Assembly (NCBI GenBank): GCA_965267405.1
Contig: OZ253954.1
Span: 1,860,001-1,924,000 of the forward strand
Reading direction: 5' to 3'
DNA length: 64,000 nt
Source: JAPPOI01 sp028818055
GTDB lineage: Bacteria > Pseudomonadota > Alphaproteobacteria > Rhodobacterales > Rhodobacteraceae
Shown: one piece after another, positions 50,108 through 59,448 of the stretch
How positions within the stretch are numbered: the stretch's first letter is position 1
Layout: the number at the start of each line of letters is the position of its first letter
The notes under the pieces: model-generated
The model's input: only the letters and a program-made list of their open reading frames with translations
The model's database searches: none
Told to the model about the DNA's origin: nothing
Translations under genes and position numbers: made by a program

Positions 50108-50470
50108 ATGATTCACGATGCTTCGACACCCGAAGAATATCGCCAAGTCCTTGACGACGATTGGCGAAAAGAGAAACTTTTGCAGGTGCGCCAGATGATG
50201 CTGGATGCGGGCGCTACCGAAGCAATGGGCTATGGCATGCTTCGTTACACGATTGATGATGGCATTCTCGCGCATTTGAATGCGCAGAAGGGGTACGTCG
50301 CGGTCTACCTGGGTGAGCTTGAGCGGATCGATCCTGGCGCAAAGATACGCGGCAAGGCTGACTGCGGGAAAACCTGTCTGCGCCTGAAAAAGCGATCCGA
50401 CCCCGCCATGGTCGAAAGTCTGATCCGCCAAAAGATTAAGTTGGGCTTGCCCAAACTTGATGCGGACTAA
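50108..50470 (+). CDS. DUF1801 (YdhG-like) family protein
   Basis: 120 residues from the ATG at 50108, which has GGAGG seven bases upstream. The pattern TPEEYRQVLDDDWRKEKLLQVRQMM...GYGMLRYTIDDG...YVAVYLG and the C-terminal IRQKIKLGLPKLD fits the DUF1801/YdhG group (sometimes called iron-chaperone-like). Function not established. It is divergent from the KASIII gene and convergent with carB, overlapping its stop by 4 nt. Confidence 0.82.
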   Translation: MIHDASTPEEYRQVLDDDWRKEKLLQVRQMMLDAGATEAMGYGMLRYTIDDGILAHLNAQKGYVAVYLGELERIDPGAKIRGKADCGKTCLRLKKRSDPAMVESLIRQKIKLGLPKLDAD

Positions 50471-53400
50471 CCCTGCAGGCTTCGAACGTCCAAGTCGCCT
50501 TCAGACCGCGAGGCCATCGCAAGCGCGGCGGCATGCGCAGCGGCAGCAGTCGTGAAGTATGGGATACGGTCCATCAGCGTTACATTGCGCATCGAGCGTG
50601 AATCCTCGATCGCCTGCGCGCCTTCGGTTGTATTCATAACCAGATTGACCAAGCCATCTTTCATGACGTCGACAATCGTACGACCGCCTTCGTAAGCCTT
50701 GTTTACGATCTCCGACGGGATGCCATTTTTGGTCAGGAACGCCGCTGTGCCACGTGTCGCAAGGATCGAAAGACCTTGCTCATGAAGAATGCGCGCGGTT
50801 TCAACCAATTGATCCGTCTTGTCGTCATCCTTGATCGAAAAGAATGCGGCGCCCTTCTCGGGAAGAGACGTGCCCGCACCCAGCTGCGCCTTCAGGAAGG
50901 CACGCGGGAAGCTACGGTCCCACCCCATGACTTCACCCGTTGACCGCATCTCTGGGCCAAGCAACGTATCCACGCCCGGGAAGCGTGCAAATGGCATCAC
51001 CGCTTCTTTCACGCTGAACCAAGGCGTGCGGAAATCAGCAAGTGCCATCGGGTCACCCATCGGAATGACGACGTCATCGTCAACAGGCGCATGCGGTGGC
51101 TTCTCTGGGAATGCCGATAGCTTCTCACCCGCCATCAGACGCGCTGCGATAGACGCGATCGCGCTGTCGGTCGCTTTGGCAACAAATGGAACGGTTCTGG
51201 AAGCTCTTGGATTAACTTCGATCAGAAAAATCTCGTCGTCCTTGACCGCGAACTGAACGTTCATCAGCCCGACTACGCCAAGTTCGGTGGCAAGCGAGAC
51301 CGATTGCTGGATCAGCTGCTCGACGATCTCGTCCGAGAGGGTATGCGGCGGAAGCGAACATGCGCTGTCGCCCGAATGAACACCGGCTTCTTCGATGTGC
51401 TGCATGATGCCGGCTACGTGCACCTCCTCGCCGTCAGAAAGCGCGTCGACATCAACCTCGGTTGCTCCCGACAAGTAGCTGTCCAGCAAGACCGGGCTGT
51501 CGCCGGAAACGACCACAGCGTCGCGGATGTACCGCTCTAATCCGGCCATGTCGCGAACGATTTCCATGGCGCGACCACCCAGAACGTACGATGGGCGAAT
51601 AACCAAAGGGAAGCCAATATCTTCAGCAATTTCAAGAGCTTCCGCATCTGAATGGGCAATGCCGTTCTTCGGCTGCTTCAATCCAAGACGGTTCACCAAG
51701 TCTTGGAAGCGTTCACGGTCTTCAGCCAGATCAATGGCATCCGGTGTCGTGCCAAGGATAGGGATACCAGCATCATTCAGGGCATTGGCAAGCTTCAGTG
51801 GTGTTTGCCCACCAAACTGGACGATGACGCCGTGCAACGTGCCGTTTTCCTGTTCAACACGCAGGATTTCCATCACGTGTTCGAACGTCAGCGGCTCGAA
51901 ATACAAACGGTCCGAAGTATCGTAGTCGGTCGAAACGGTCTCCGGGTTGCAGTTGACCATGATGGTTTCATACCCGGCCTCGGTCAGTGCAAAACACGCG
52001 TGACAACAGCAGTAATCGAATTCGATACCTTGGCCGATCCGGTTTGGACCACCACCAAGAATGACGACCTTTTTGCGATCCGAAGGCCGCGCCTCACACT
52101 CGACCTCACCCATCACCGGCTCTTCGTAGGTCGAGTACATATACGGCGTTTGCGCTTCGAATTCTGCGGCACAGGTATCGATACGCTTGAACACAGCAGT
52201 GACACCAAGATTGTGCCGCGCGCGGCGCACGTTGTCTTCGTCGCGTCCGGTCAGCTTGGCCAAACGGGCGTCTGAGAAGCCCAACATCTTCAAATCGCGA
52301 AGACCTTCTTCGGTCACGGGCAAACCTTCGGCTTTGACCTGAGCTTCCGCGTCAATGATCTCGCGAAAACGATCCAGGAACCAAGGGTCGAAGCTGGTCA
52401 CGGCCTGAATATCATCGTTCGAAAGGCCGTGGCGCATGGCTTGTGCAATCACCCGCAGGCGATCTGGTGTTTGCTGCGCAAGCGCTGCAGTAATCGCAGC
52501 CCGATCTTCTGGCAGGTCGATTTCGTCAAATCCGGTCAGCCCGGTTTCCATCGATGCCAGCGCTTTTTGCACGCTCTCGTGGAACGTCCGGCCAATTGCC
52601 ATCGCTTCACCCACAGACTTCATCGCGGTGGTCAGATGTGGCTCTGCGCCCGGAAACTTTTCAAAAGCAAAGCGTGGGATCTTGGTGACGACATAGTCGA
52701 TGGTCGGCTCGAAGGATGCCGGAGTGACCTTGGTGATGTCGTTGTCCAATTCGTCCAGCGTGTACCCGACAGCCAGTTTCGCCGCGATCTTTGCGATCGG
52801 GAAACCAGTCGCTTTGGATGCCAACGCCGATGACCGAGATACCCGTGGGTTCATCTCAATCACGACCATGCGGCCGTCAGCTGGGTTTACGGCCCACTGA
52901 ACATTCGATCCGCCGGTTTCGACGCCAATCTCGCGCAGAACGGCAATCGATGCAGTACGCATCATTTGGTATTCTTTGTCGGTCAGCGTCAGGGCAGGGG
53001 CCACAGTGATCGAGTCACCGGTGTGCACGCCCATAGGGTCAACATTCTCGATCGAGCAGACGATGATGGCGTTGTCGGCGCGGTCGCGGACGACTTCCAT
53101 CTCGTATTCTTTCCAACCCAGCAGACTTTCGTCGATCAGGATTTGCGCAACCGGCGATGCTTCAAGACCCCTGCGGCAAATCTCAAAGTATTCGTCGCGG
53201 TTATAGGCAACACCGCCACCTGTCCCGCCAAGCGTAAAGGCAGGGCGGATAATCGCAGGTAGTCCGATGTCTTCCAGCGCGTCCATCGCACTTTCCAGAC
53301 CTTTGGGAATGTCATAGTGGCCGTCGTCGCCTTTGGGCGCATCCACGATAGTCGCCCGTGGGTTTTCCAACCCAATTCGATCCATCGCCTCGCGGAACAA

Positions 53401-53790
53401 CGCTCTGTCTTCTGCCATTTCAATGGCGTCGCGTTTCGCGCCGATCATCTCAACGCCGAACTCGTCCAGCACGCCCATCTCTTCAAGGGCAAGCGATGTA
53501 TTCAGACCGGTCTGGCCACCCATCGTCGGCAACAGCGCATCTGGGCGCTCTTTTTCGATGATCTTAGCAACAACATCCGGCGTGATGGGTTCAATATATG
53601 TTGCGTCTGCCAGGCCTGGGTCCGTCATAATGGTGGCGGGGTTCGAGTTCACCAGGATGACGCGGTAGCCTTCTTCACGCAGCGCTTTACACGCTTGGGC
53701 ACCAGAGTAGTCAAACTCGCAGGCTTGTCCGATAACGATTGGACCCGCCCCAATGATCATGATCGATTGGATGTCGGTTCTCTTCGGCAT
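50467..53790 (-). CDS. carB: Carbamoyl-phosphate synthase large subunit
   Basis: Makes carbamoyl phosphate from bicarbonate, ammonia (via CarA) and two ATP, feeding arginine and pyrimidine synthesis. 1107 residues, two homologous ATP-grasp halves. First half: PGPIVIGQACEFDYSGAQACKAL-type start and GGTGGG loop; second half: GGPNRIGQGIEFDYCCCHACFAL; allosteric C-terminus after about 960. GGGGAGG precedes the ATG. carA is not in the window. Confidence 0.98.
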   Translation of the reverse strand: MPKRTDIQSIMIIGAGPIVIGQACEFDYSGAQACKALREEGYRVILVNSNPATIMTDPGLADATYIEPITPDVVAKIIEKERPDALLPTMGGQTGLNTSLALEEMGVLDEFGVEMIGAKRDAIEMAEDRALFREAMDRIGLENPRATIVDAPKGDDGHYDIPKGLESAMDALEDIGLPAIIRPAFTLGGTGGGVAYNRDEYFEICRRGLEASPVAQILIDESLLGWKEYEMEVVRDRADNAIIVCSIENVDPMGVHTGDSITVAPALTLTDKEYQMMRTASIAVLREIGVETGGSNVQWAVNPADGRMVVIEMNPRVSRSSALASKATGFPIAKIAAKLAVGYTLDELDNDITKVTPASFEPTIDYVVTKIPRFAFEKFPGAEPHLTTAMKSVGEAMAIGRTFHESVQKALASMETGLTGFDEIDLPEDRAAITAALAQQTPDRLRVIAQAMRHGLSNDDIQAVTSFDPWFLDRFREIIDAEAQVKAEGLPVTEEGLRDLKMLGFSDARLAKLTGRDEDNVRRARHNLGVTAVFKRIDTCAAEFEAQTPYMYSTYEEPVMGEVECEARPSDRKKVVILGGGPNRIGQGIEFDYCCCHACFALTEAGYETIMVNCNPETVSTDYDTSDRLYFEPLTFEHVMEILRVEQENGTLHGVIVQFGGQTPLKLANALNDAGIPILGTTPDAIDLAEDRERFQDLVNRLGLKQPKNGIAHSDAEALEIAEDIGFPLVIRPSYVLGGRAMEIVRDMAGLERYIRDAVVVSGDSPVLLDSYLSGATEVDVDALSDGEEVHVAGIMQHIEEAGVHSGDSACSLPPHTLSDEIVEQLIQQSVSLATELGVVGLMNVQFAVKDDEIFLIEVNPRASRTVPFVAKATDSAIASIAARLMAGEKLSAFPEKPPHAPVDDDVVIPMGDPMALADFRTPWFSVKEAVMPFARFPGVDTLLGPEMRSTGEVMGWDRSFPRAFLKAQLGAGTSLPEKGAAFFSIKDDDKTDQLVETARILHEQGLSILATRGTAAFLTKNGIPSEIVNKAYEGGRTIVDVMKDGLVNLVMNTTEGAQAIEDSRSMRNVTLMDRIPYFTTAAAAHAAALAMASRSEGDLDVRSLQG

Positions 53791-53973
53791 CGATTGCCTC
53801 CCCAGGGTATGCGCAAATTGTCGTGCGTTATAGGGATCCGCGCGGCGGGTTCAAGCAGCTTTTCAGCCTGGATCACCTGTGTTTCACCCTGCCGCTCATG
53901 TTTCGCCTCAATCTCAACACTTTGCTGGGGTCAAAAGGGTCTGCAAAACCGCTTTTCAAGGCCCTGAGCAGTC

Positions 53974-54996
53974 ATGACGACCTTTTTGCGCTGGACACTG
54001 ATTTACTTCATCGCTGCATCGGCGGTGAACTTTGTGCTGCGTGGTGATGGGCTTTTCACGCTGTTTAAGGTTTTGACGACCTCCGGAAGTGTTTCCAGCC
54101 TTATGGTTGCGCTTGCGCCGGTTGCGGTCATCTTGATGGCCGTCTCCTATCGCACCAGCCAAGACATCAGGGAATTTGCCACGCGCATTGCGCTATCGTT
54201 GGGCGCAATCGCAATCTGTAGCGTCTTTCTCGCCTCTTTTTCATCGCTGAAGACAGCCATGCCGTTCATGGTTGAGGTGTTTGGCCTTAGTCACTTCTTT
54301 GCAGATCCGTTCTTTGCCGATCTGGACAATGTCCTGCATTTCGGCACCGACCCGTGGGTATGGACCCATGCAGCAACGCAATTCCTTGGCTGGTCAAACT
54401 TCGCAAGCCATGCGTCGACGTTGTATGGTTTGTGGTGGGCGATCCCTGCATTCTATCTGCCAGCGATGATGATCCTCATCGGCGAGGATAAAGCGACGTT
54501 CCGGCACTATCTGATCCTGTACTTCTTCGCGTGGGTCGTGCTTGGAAATATCGTGGCGCCCGCATCATTCTCAGCAGGCCCGATCTACTACGACACCATC
54601 TTTGGCACCGAACGATACGCCGCTCTCTATCCAGCGATGGTTCTGGGCGGCATCGAAGGATCGTGGATAGGGCGCGTTCAGCCCTTATTGTGGGAAGCCT
54701 ATGTAACGAACGACCAGGCCGTCGGTGGCGGGATTTCCGCCTTTCCCAGCCTTCATATTGCATTGGCGATGCTGACAGCGATCTACCTGCACGAAAAGTC
54801 GAAGTGGTTCAGTCTGATAGGCGTTCCATTTGTTCTGGCGATGCTCTTCATTTCCGTCTGGACCGGCTACCACTACGCAATCGACGGCTACTTCTCGGTT
54901 CTCGCGGTTTACGCCGCACACCGATATCTCAAGCGGCGTCCGGCCCAAGCCGCTGACCGCCAGCTCGTGAAGCAATCGATCGAAGCGGCGACCTGA
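53974..54996 (+). CDS. PAP2 superfamily membrane phosphatase (Aur1/PAP2_3-like)
   Basis: 340 residues with six or more transmembrane helices. The catalytic signature appears as SAGPIYYDTIFG (about 195-206), SAFPSLHIALAML (about 256-268, Ser-Leu-His) and GYHYAIDGYFSV (about 293-304, His...Asp), the order found in the PAP2_3/inositol phosphorylceramide synthase subgroup. It could dephosphorylate a lipid phosphate or transfer a headgroup. It is divergent from carB and followed by aspS in the same direction. Confidence 0.85.
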   Translation: MTTFLRWTLIYFIAASAVNFVLRGDGLFTLFKVLTTSGSVSSLMVALAPVAVILMAVSYRTSQDIREFATRIALSLGAIAICSVFLASFSSLKTAMPFMVEVFGLSHFFADPFFADLDNVLHFGTDPWVWTHAATQFLGWSNFASHASTLYGLWWAIPAFYLPAMMILIGEDKATFRHYLILYFFAWVVLGNIVAPASFSAGPIYYDTIFGTERYAALYPAMVLGGIEGSWIGRVQPLLWEAYVTNDQAVGGGISAFPSLHIALAMLTAIYLHEKSKWFSLIGVPFVLAMLFISVWTGYHYAIDGYFSVLAVYAAHRYLKRRPAQAADRQLVKQSIEAAT

Positions 54997-55093
54997 CCGC
55001 GCCATTCATTCAATTCACCCGCTTTCGCTTGACTTCTCGCGCCTGAACAGGTGTATCGGCGCGAACTGTTTTTGATGCCTGAAGGGGCCTTTT

Positions 55094-57019
55094 ATGCACG
55101 CCTATCGCAGCCAAACCTGCGCCGAGCTCACCGCCGCGAACGTTGGCGAAACTGTCCGCTTGTCTGGGTGGGTTCACCGTATCCGTGACCACGGCGGTGT
55201 CCTGTTTATCGACCTGCGCGACCACTATGGCATCACGCAGGTGCTGTGCGACCCCGATAGCCCGGTATTCAACGAAGTGGAAAAGGTGCGGTCGGAATGG
55301 TGCATCCGCATCGACGGTAATGTCAAAGCCCGAGATGCCGACCTTGTGAATCCAAAGATTCCAACCGGCGAGATCGAAGTTTTCATTCGTGATATGGAAA
55401 TTCTCGGCTCGGCCGAAGAACTTCCATTGATCGTGTTCGGCGATCAGGAATACCCGGAAGAAACACGCCTGAAGTATCGCTTCCTCGATCTGCGCCGTGA
55501 AGCAATGCAGGAGAACATGAAGCTGCGTTCGGACGTCGTGGCCTCGATCCGTCGCCGCATGTGGGATACGGGCTTCCGTGAATACCAGACCCCAATCATC
55601 ACCGCATCAAGCCCCGAAGGCGCACGCGACTTCCTAGTGCCGTCGCGCCTGCATCCGGGCAAGTTCTACGCACTGCCTCAGGCACCGCAGCAGTTCAAAC
55701 AGCTGCTTATGGTCTCTGGCTTTGACAAGTACTTCCAGATCGCCCCGTGTTTCCGCGATGAAGATCCGCGCGCCGACCGCTCACCAACCGACTTCTACCA
55801 GTTGGATATGGAGATGAGCTTCGTCGAACAGCAAGATGTTTTCGACACCATCCAGCCGGTCATTCAAGGCGTTTTCGAGGAATTTGGCGGCGGCCGCAAA
55901 GTCGACACCACGTGGGAGCAGATCAGCTACCGCGATGCTGCGCTGTGGTACGGCACCGACAAGCCTGACTTGCGAAACCCGATCAAGATGCAGGATGTAT
56001 CCGAACACTTCCGCGGTTCTGGCTTTGCGATCTTTGCGAAGATCCTCGAACAAGAGGGCACGGAAATCCGCGCGATCCCCGCACCGAAAGGTCCGTCTGG
56101 AGAACCTGTGGGCCGCAAGTTCTGCGACCGCATGAATGCGTTTGCGCAAAAAGAAGGCCTGCCGGGTATGGGCTACATTTTCTGGCGCGAGGAAGAGACT
56201 TTGGTGCAGCGGAATGTACCGCACATGACGCCGGAAGAACTGGCGATGGCAATTCTCACTAGCAACGTGGGAGAAGAAAACGCTGAACCAATTGATCAGC
56301 CAGCGGGTCCGGAGGGTTGGGAAAAGAGAAAGGTCATGCGAGCCGCCGGCCCGCTGGCCAAGAACATCGGCCCCGAACGTACAGAAGCCATCCGTCAACA
56401 GCTCGGATTGGGCGTCGGCGATGCCGCCTTTTTCCTTGGCGGCAAGGCAAAGGCCTTTGAAACAGTCGCGGGTAAGGCGCGGGTTGTGATCGGCGACGAG
56501 CTTGGCCTGACCGACAAGGACCGCTTCGCATTCGCGTGGATTGTCGACTTCCCAATGTATGAAGCCGACGAAGAGACCGGTGCCATCGACTTCAGCCACA
56601 ACCCATTCTCCATGCCTCAGGGTGGTATTGATGCTCTGTCCGAAGAACCTCTCGATGTTCTCGGTTATCAATACGATTTGGCCTGCAATGGCTATGAACT
56701 GGTGTCCGGCGCAATTCGAAACCACAAGCCTGAGATCATGTTTAAAGCCTTCGAACTTGCCGGTTATGGTGAAGATGAAGTCAGAAAACGCTTCGGCGGA
56801 ATGGTGAACGCATTCCGTTATGGCGCCCCTCCGCACGGTGGGTGCGCAGCGGGCATCGACCGGATCGTGATGCTTCTGGCGGATGAGATGAACATCCGAG
56901 AGGTCATCCTCTTCCCGATGAACCAGCGCGCCGAAGATCTGATGATGGATGCGCCCAGCGATCCTACCAACGAGCAACTGCGCGAGTTGCGGTTACGCGT
57001 TCTTCCTCCGGAAGACTGA
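55094..57019 (+). CDS. aspS: Aspartyl-tRNA synthetase
   Basis: Class II synthetase, 641 residues: N-terminal OB-fold anticodon domain (1-110), catalytic core with motif 2 FDKYFQIAPCFRDEDPRADR (about 212-231), bacterial GAD insertion (about 310-440) and motif 3 GGCAAGIDRIVMLLA (about 580-594). It is about 50 residues longer than E. coli AspRS because of extra sequence around residues 360-412 inside the GAD region. The stop overlaps the GNAT gene start by one base. Confidence 0.97.
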   Translation: MHAYRSQTCAELTAANVGETVRLSGWVHRIRDHGGVLFIDLRDHYGITQVLCDPDSPVFNEVEKVRSEWCIRIDGNVKARDADLVNPKIPTGEIEVFIRDMEILGSAEELPLIVFGDQEYPEETRLKYRFLDLRREAMQENMKLRSDVVASIRRRMWDTGFREYQTPIITASSPEGARDFLVPSRLHPGKFYALPQAPQQFKQLLMVSGFDKYFQIAPCFRDEDPRADRSPTDFYQLDMEMSFVEQQDVFDTIQPVIQGVFEEFGGGRKVDTTWEQISYRDAALWYGTDKPDLRNPIKMQDVSEHFRGSGFAIFAKILEQEGTEIRAIPAPKGPSGEPVGRKFCDRMNAFAQKEGLPGMGYIFWREEETLVQRNVPHMTPEELAMAILTSNVGEENAEPIDQPAGPEGWEKRKVMRAAGPLAKNIGPERTEAIRQQLGLGVGDAAFFLGGKAKAFETVAGKARVVIGDELGLTDKDRFAFAWIVDFPMYEADEETGAIDFSHNPFSMPQGGIDALSEEPLDVLGYQYDLACNGYELVSGAIRNHKPEIMFKAFELAGYGEDEVRKRFGGMVNAFRYGAPPHGGCAAGIDRIVMLLADEMNIREVILFPMNQRAEDLMMDAPSDPTNEQLRELRLRVLPPED

Positions 57020-57702
57020 TGTCGCTCGCCAACTGGACACCGCCTCCCTATCCGCCGCATTCGGTGATGCAGGGTCGCTATGCCCGGTTGGAACCGCTCA
57101 GCCACGCCCATATCCCCGAGCTTTGGGCAGCCCACGAAGGACATGGGCACGTCTGGGAGTATATCCCGAATGGCCCCTTCGAAAGCGAAGCGGCTCTCGG
57201 CGCGTGGGTGGATAACGTCCGCATCAACCCCGACCCTATGCAATTCTCCGTTCGCATGGAAAATGGAGACATTGGTGGCACCCTTAGCCTTCTTCGGATC
57301 AATCCTGCATCCGGCTCGATCGAGGTTGGTTACATCGTTTTCACGCCGCGGCTTCAGCGTACGCGCGAAGCGACCGAGGCTATTTACCTAACGATCAAGT
57401 GGGCGTTTCAAGCAGGCTATCGGCGCTTTGAATGGAAATGCAACGCTGCCAATCTACCGTCGCGCCGCGCGGCCATTCGATTTGGTTTGTCCTACGAAGG
57501 TATTTTTCGACAGGCCACGGTCGTGAAGGGCAAAAACCGAGACACTGCGTGGTTTGCAGCGATCGATAGCGAGTGGCCGGCTATTGAAAACGCATTTGAG
57601 ACATGGCTGCACCCTGATAACTTCGACGCCAACGGCCAGCAGCGGAAAAAGCTGTCTGACCTAACCGCGCCAATAATCGCAATGCAGGACCCGGCATTAT
57701 GA
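57019..57702 (+). CDS. GNAT family N-acetyltransferase (RimJ/RimL-like)
   Basis: 227 residues with a single GNAT domain: MQGRYARLEPLSHAHIPEL (about 17-35), acetyl-CoA region IEVGYIVFTPRLQRTREATEA (about 100-120), and FEWKCNAANLPSRRAAIRFGLSYEGIFRQATVVKG (about 138-172). It resembles the protein-acetylating RimJ/RimL group. Substrate unknown. It overlaps aspS by one base and the nuclease gene by 4 nt. Confidence 0.9.
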   Translation: MSLANWTPPPYPPHSVMQGRYARLEPLSHAHIPELWAAHEGHGHVWEYIPNGPFESEAALGAWVDNVRINPDPMQFSVRMENGDIGGTLSLLRINPASGSIEVGYIVFTPRLQRTREATEAIYLTIKWAFQAGYRRFEWKCNAANLPSRRAAIRFGLSYEGIFRQATVVKGKNRDTAWFAAIDSEWPAIENAFETWLHPDNFDANGQQRKKLSDLTAPIIAMQDPAL

Positions 57703-58433
57703 GTCTGGGCGATCTTCAAGCTGCCGGGTTTGATGTCCTGACCCGCAACCACGCGGAAGCGATCCTTGCCCACGATTTTCCAAACGAGCTTGTCCTGCTC
57801 ACGCGCGTTCTGCTCGAGTTTCGCATATCGCTGGAAGAAATTGTCACCGGTGGTGGCGGTGAAGCGGGTCTGACACAGCGCCTTCGCCACGAGCTTTCCG
57901 ACATCAACTGGCGCAAGCATAATTTCAGCGTCGAAACAGTTGTCGATGGCCATGCCCGCGCAGGCATCAGCCACGAAGTCGATCATGTTAAGTTCGCTGA
58001 AGCCGGCGCGTTGGCGTTAGAGATCGAATGGAACAACAAGGATCCGTTCTTCGATCGGGATTTGGAAAACTTTCAGCGACTTCATGCGCTTAGTGCAATA
58101 TCAGTGGGCGTTATTGTGACCCGTGGCGCATCAATGCAGGATGCGTTCCTGCCAAAGATCACTGATTGGATGCAGGCGGCCAAACTTGAAAGCGAAGACG
58201 ATCTTGATCGCCTGAATATTGCCGCCCGGACAACCGCCCAGCGCAAAGCTGTCGCCGATCAAGTGGCGCGGGGCACGTCTTTTTCCGAAGCATTCGCGCG
58301 CAAGTTCGTGTCAGACAAGTTTGGTCAGGCGACAACCCATTGGACCAAGCTGACAGATCGGGTCGATCGCGGTGTTGGAAACCCTTGTCCGCTTTTGCTT
58401 GTCGGTTTGCCGGATTCAATTCTGACCGACTGA
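57699..58433 (+). CDS. BglII-like restriction endonuclease family protein (orphan)
   Basis: 244 residues. The central segment HEVDHVK (92-98) followed by EIEWNNKDPFFDRDLENF (108-125) is the PD-(D/E)XK-type core of the BglII/BamHI-related family: acidic Asp95, Glu108/Glu110 and Lys114. The ATG overlaps the acetyltransferase stop (ATGA). No DNA methyltransferase is adjacent or anywhere in the window, which is unexpected for a classical type II enzyme. It may have lost specificity, be protected by a distant methylase, or serve in repair or defence. Confidence 0.78.
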   Translation: MSLGDLQAAGFDVLTRNHAEAILAHDFPNELVLLTRVLLEFRISLEEIVTGGGGEAGLTQRLRHELSDINWRKHNFSVETVVDGHARAGISHEVDHVKFAEAGALALEIEWNNKDPFFDRDLENFQRLHALSAISVGVIVTRGASMQDAFLPKITDWMQAAKLESEDDLDRLNIAARTTAQRKAVADQVARGTSFSEAFARKFVSDKFGQATTHWTKLTDRVDRGVGNPCPLLLVGLPDSILTD

Positions 58434-58452
58434 CCCGCTGGAGCACCGACGC

Positions 58453-59448
58453 TCAGCTGAGGCGCGCACCTTCATTGTCGAAACGATAGACATCCTTTGG
58501 ATCGAACCCAAGCCGCAGGTCTTGCCCTTCTTCAATCGCATGTTGCCCGAACAAACGCGCAGTGATCTGCAAGCTGTCCACGTTCGCAATCACGTTTGTA
58601 TCACCGCCGAGTTGTTCGACGTGACTTACGCGAGCTGACAAAGCTCCATCATCGGCGATGAACAGGTCTTCGGGCCGCACGCCTACCGTGCGGTCGTCGC
58701 TTTCGTTCAGCAGGCTACCGGGGAAAAAGTTCATCGAAGGTGAGCCCAGGAAACCAGCCACGAACTGATTGGCGGGGTTATTGTAAAGCTCCATAGGGCT
58801 ACCGATCTGTTCGACGCGACCGTCGCGCAGCACCACAATCTTATCCGCCAGCGTCATCGCTTCTGTCTGGTCGTGGGTGACATAGATCATCGATGCACCA
58901 AGTTGGCGGTGAAGGTTGGCAATCTCAATCCGGGTGTTCATCCGTAAGGCGGCATCAAGGTTCGACAAAGGCTCGTCGAAGAGGAAAAGTTTCGGCTCGC
59001 GGACAATGGCCCTGCCAATGGCCACACGCTGTCTCTGTCCCCCAGAGAGTTCAGACGGAAAGCGGTCCAAATATTCTTCAAGGTTCAGCATCTTCGATGC
59101 TGTTGCGACGCGTTCCTCTATGACGGATTTCGGCTGTTTTTCCTGTTTCAGGGCCAGCGTCATATTCCCACGCACATTCAAGTGCGGATAAAGTGCATAG
59201 CTTTGAAAAACCATCGCAATTCCCCGCTTGGAGGGCGGTGTCAGATTGACCACCTGATCGTCGATCTGCACCTCGCCAGATGTGGCGTCCTCCAGCCCCG
59301 CGATAACGCGAAGAAGGGTGGACTTGCCGCAACCGGATGGGCCTACAAAGACGACGAATTCGCCTTCTTCCACCTCCAGATTTATGTCCTTCAGGACATG
59401 AACCTCGCCAAAGGATTTATTTACATTCGTCAGCTTCAGTGCGGTCAT
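58453..59448 (-). CDS. ABC transporter ATP-binding protein, MalK/UgpC type
   Basis: 331-residue ATPase of a carbohydrate importer. Walker A GPSGCGKST (about 37-45), signature LSGGQRQR (about 134-141), Walker B LFLFDEPLSNLD (about 153-164), His switch VTHDQTEA, and a C-terminal TOBE/OB regulatory domain (about 235-331) typical of CUT1 importers. Last gene of the murQ-ABC operon, overlapping the oxidoreductase gene by 4 nt. Confidence 0.95.
   Translation of the reverse strand: MTALKLTNVNKSFGEVHVLKDINLEVEEGEFVVFVGPSGCGKSTLLRVIAGLEDATSGEVQIDDQVVNLTPPSKRGIAMVFQSYALYPHLNVRGNMTLALKQEKQPKSVIEERVATASKMLNLEEYLDRFPSELSGGQRQRVAIGRAIVREPKLFLFDEPLSNLDAALRMNTRIEIANLHRQLGASMIYVTHDQTEAMTLADKIVVLRDGRVEQIGSPMELYNNPANQFVAGFLGSPSMNFFPGSLLNESDDRTVGVRPEDLFIADDGALSARVSHVEQLGGDTNVIANVDSLQITARLFGQHAIEEGQDLRLGFDPKDVYRFDNEGARLS

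Noticed and set aside
55781..56977. 398-codon open frame antisense to aspS
   Set aside because: Long only because of GC-rich codon bias opposite a conserved gene; no family features.
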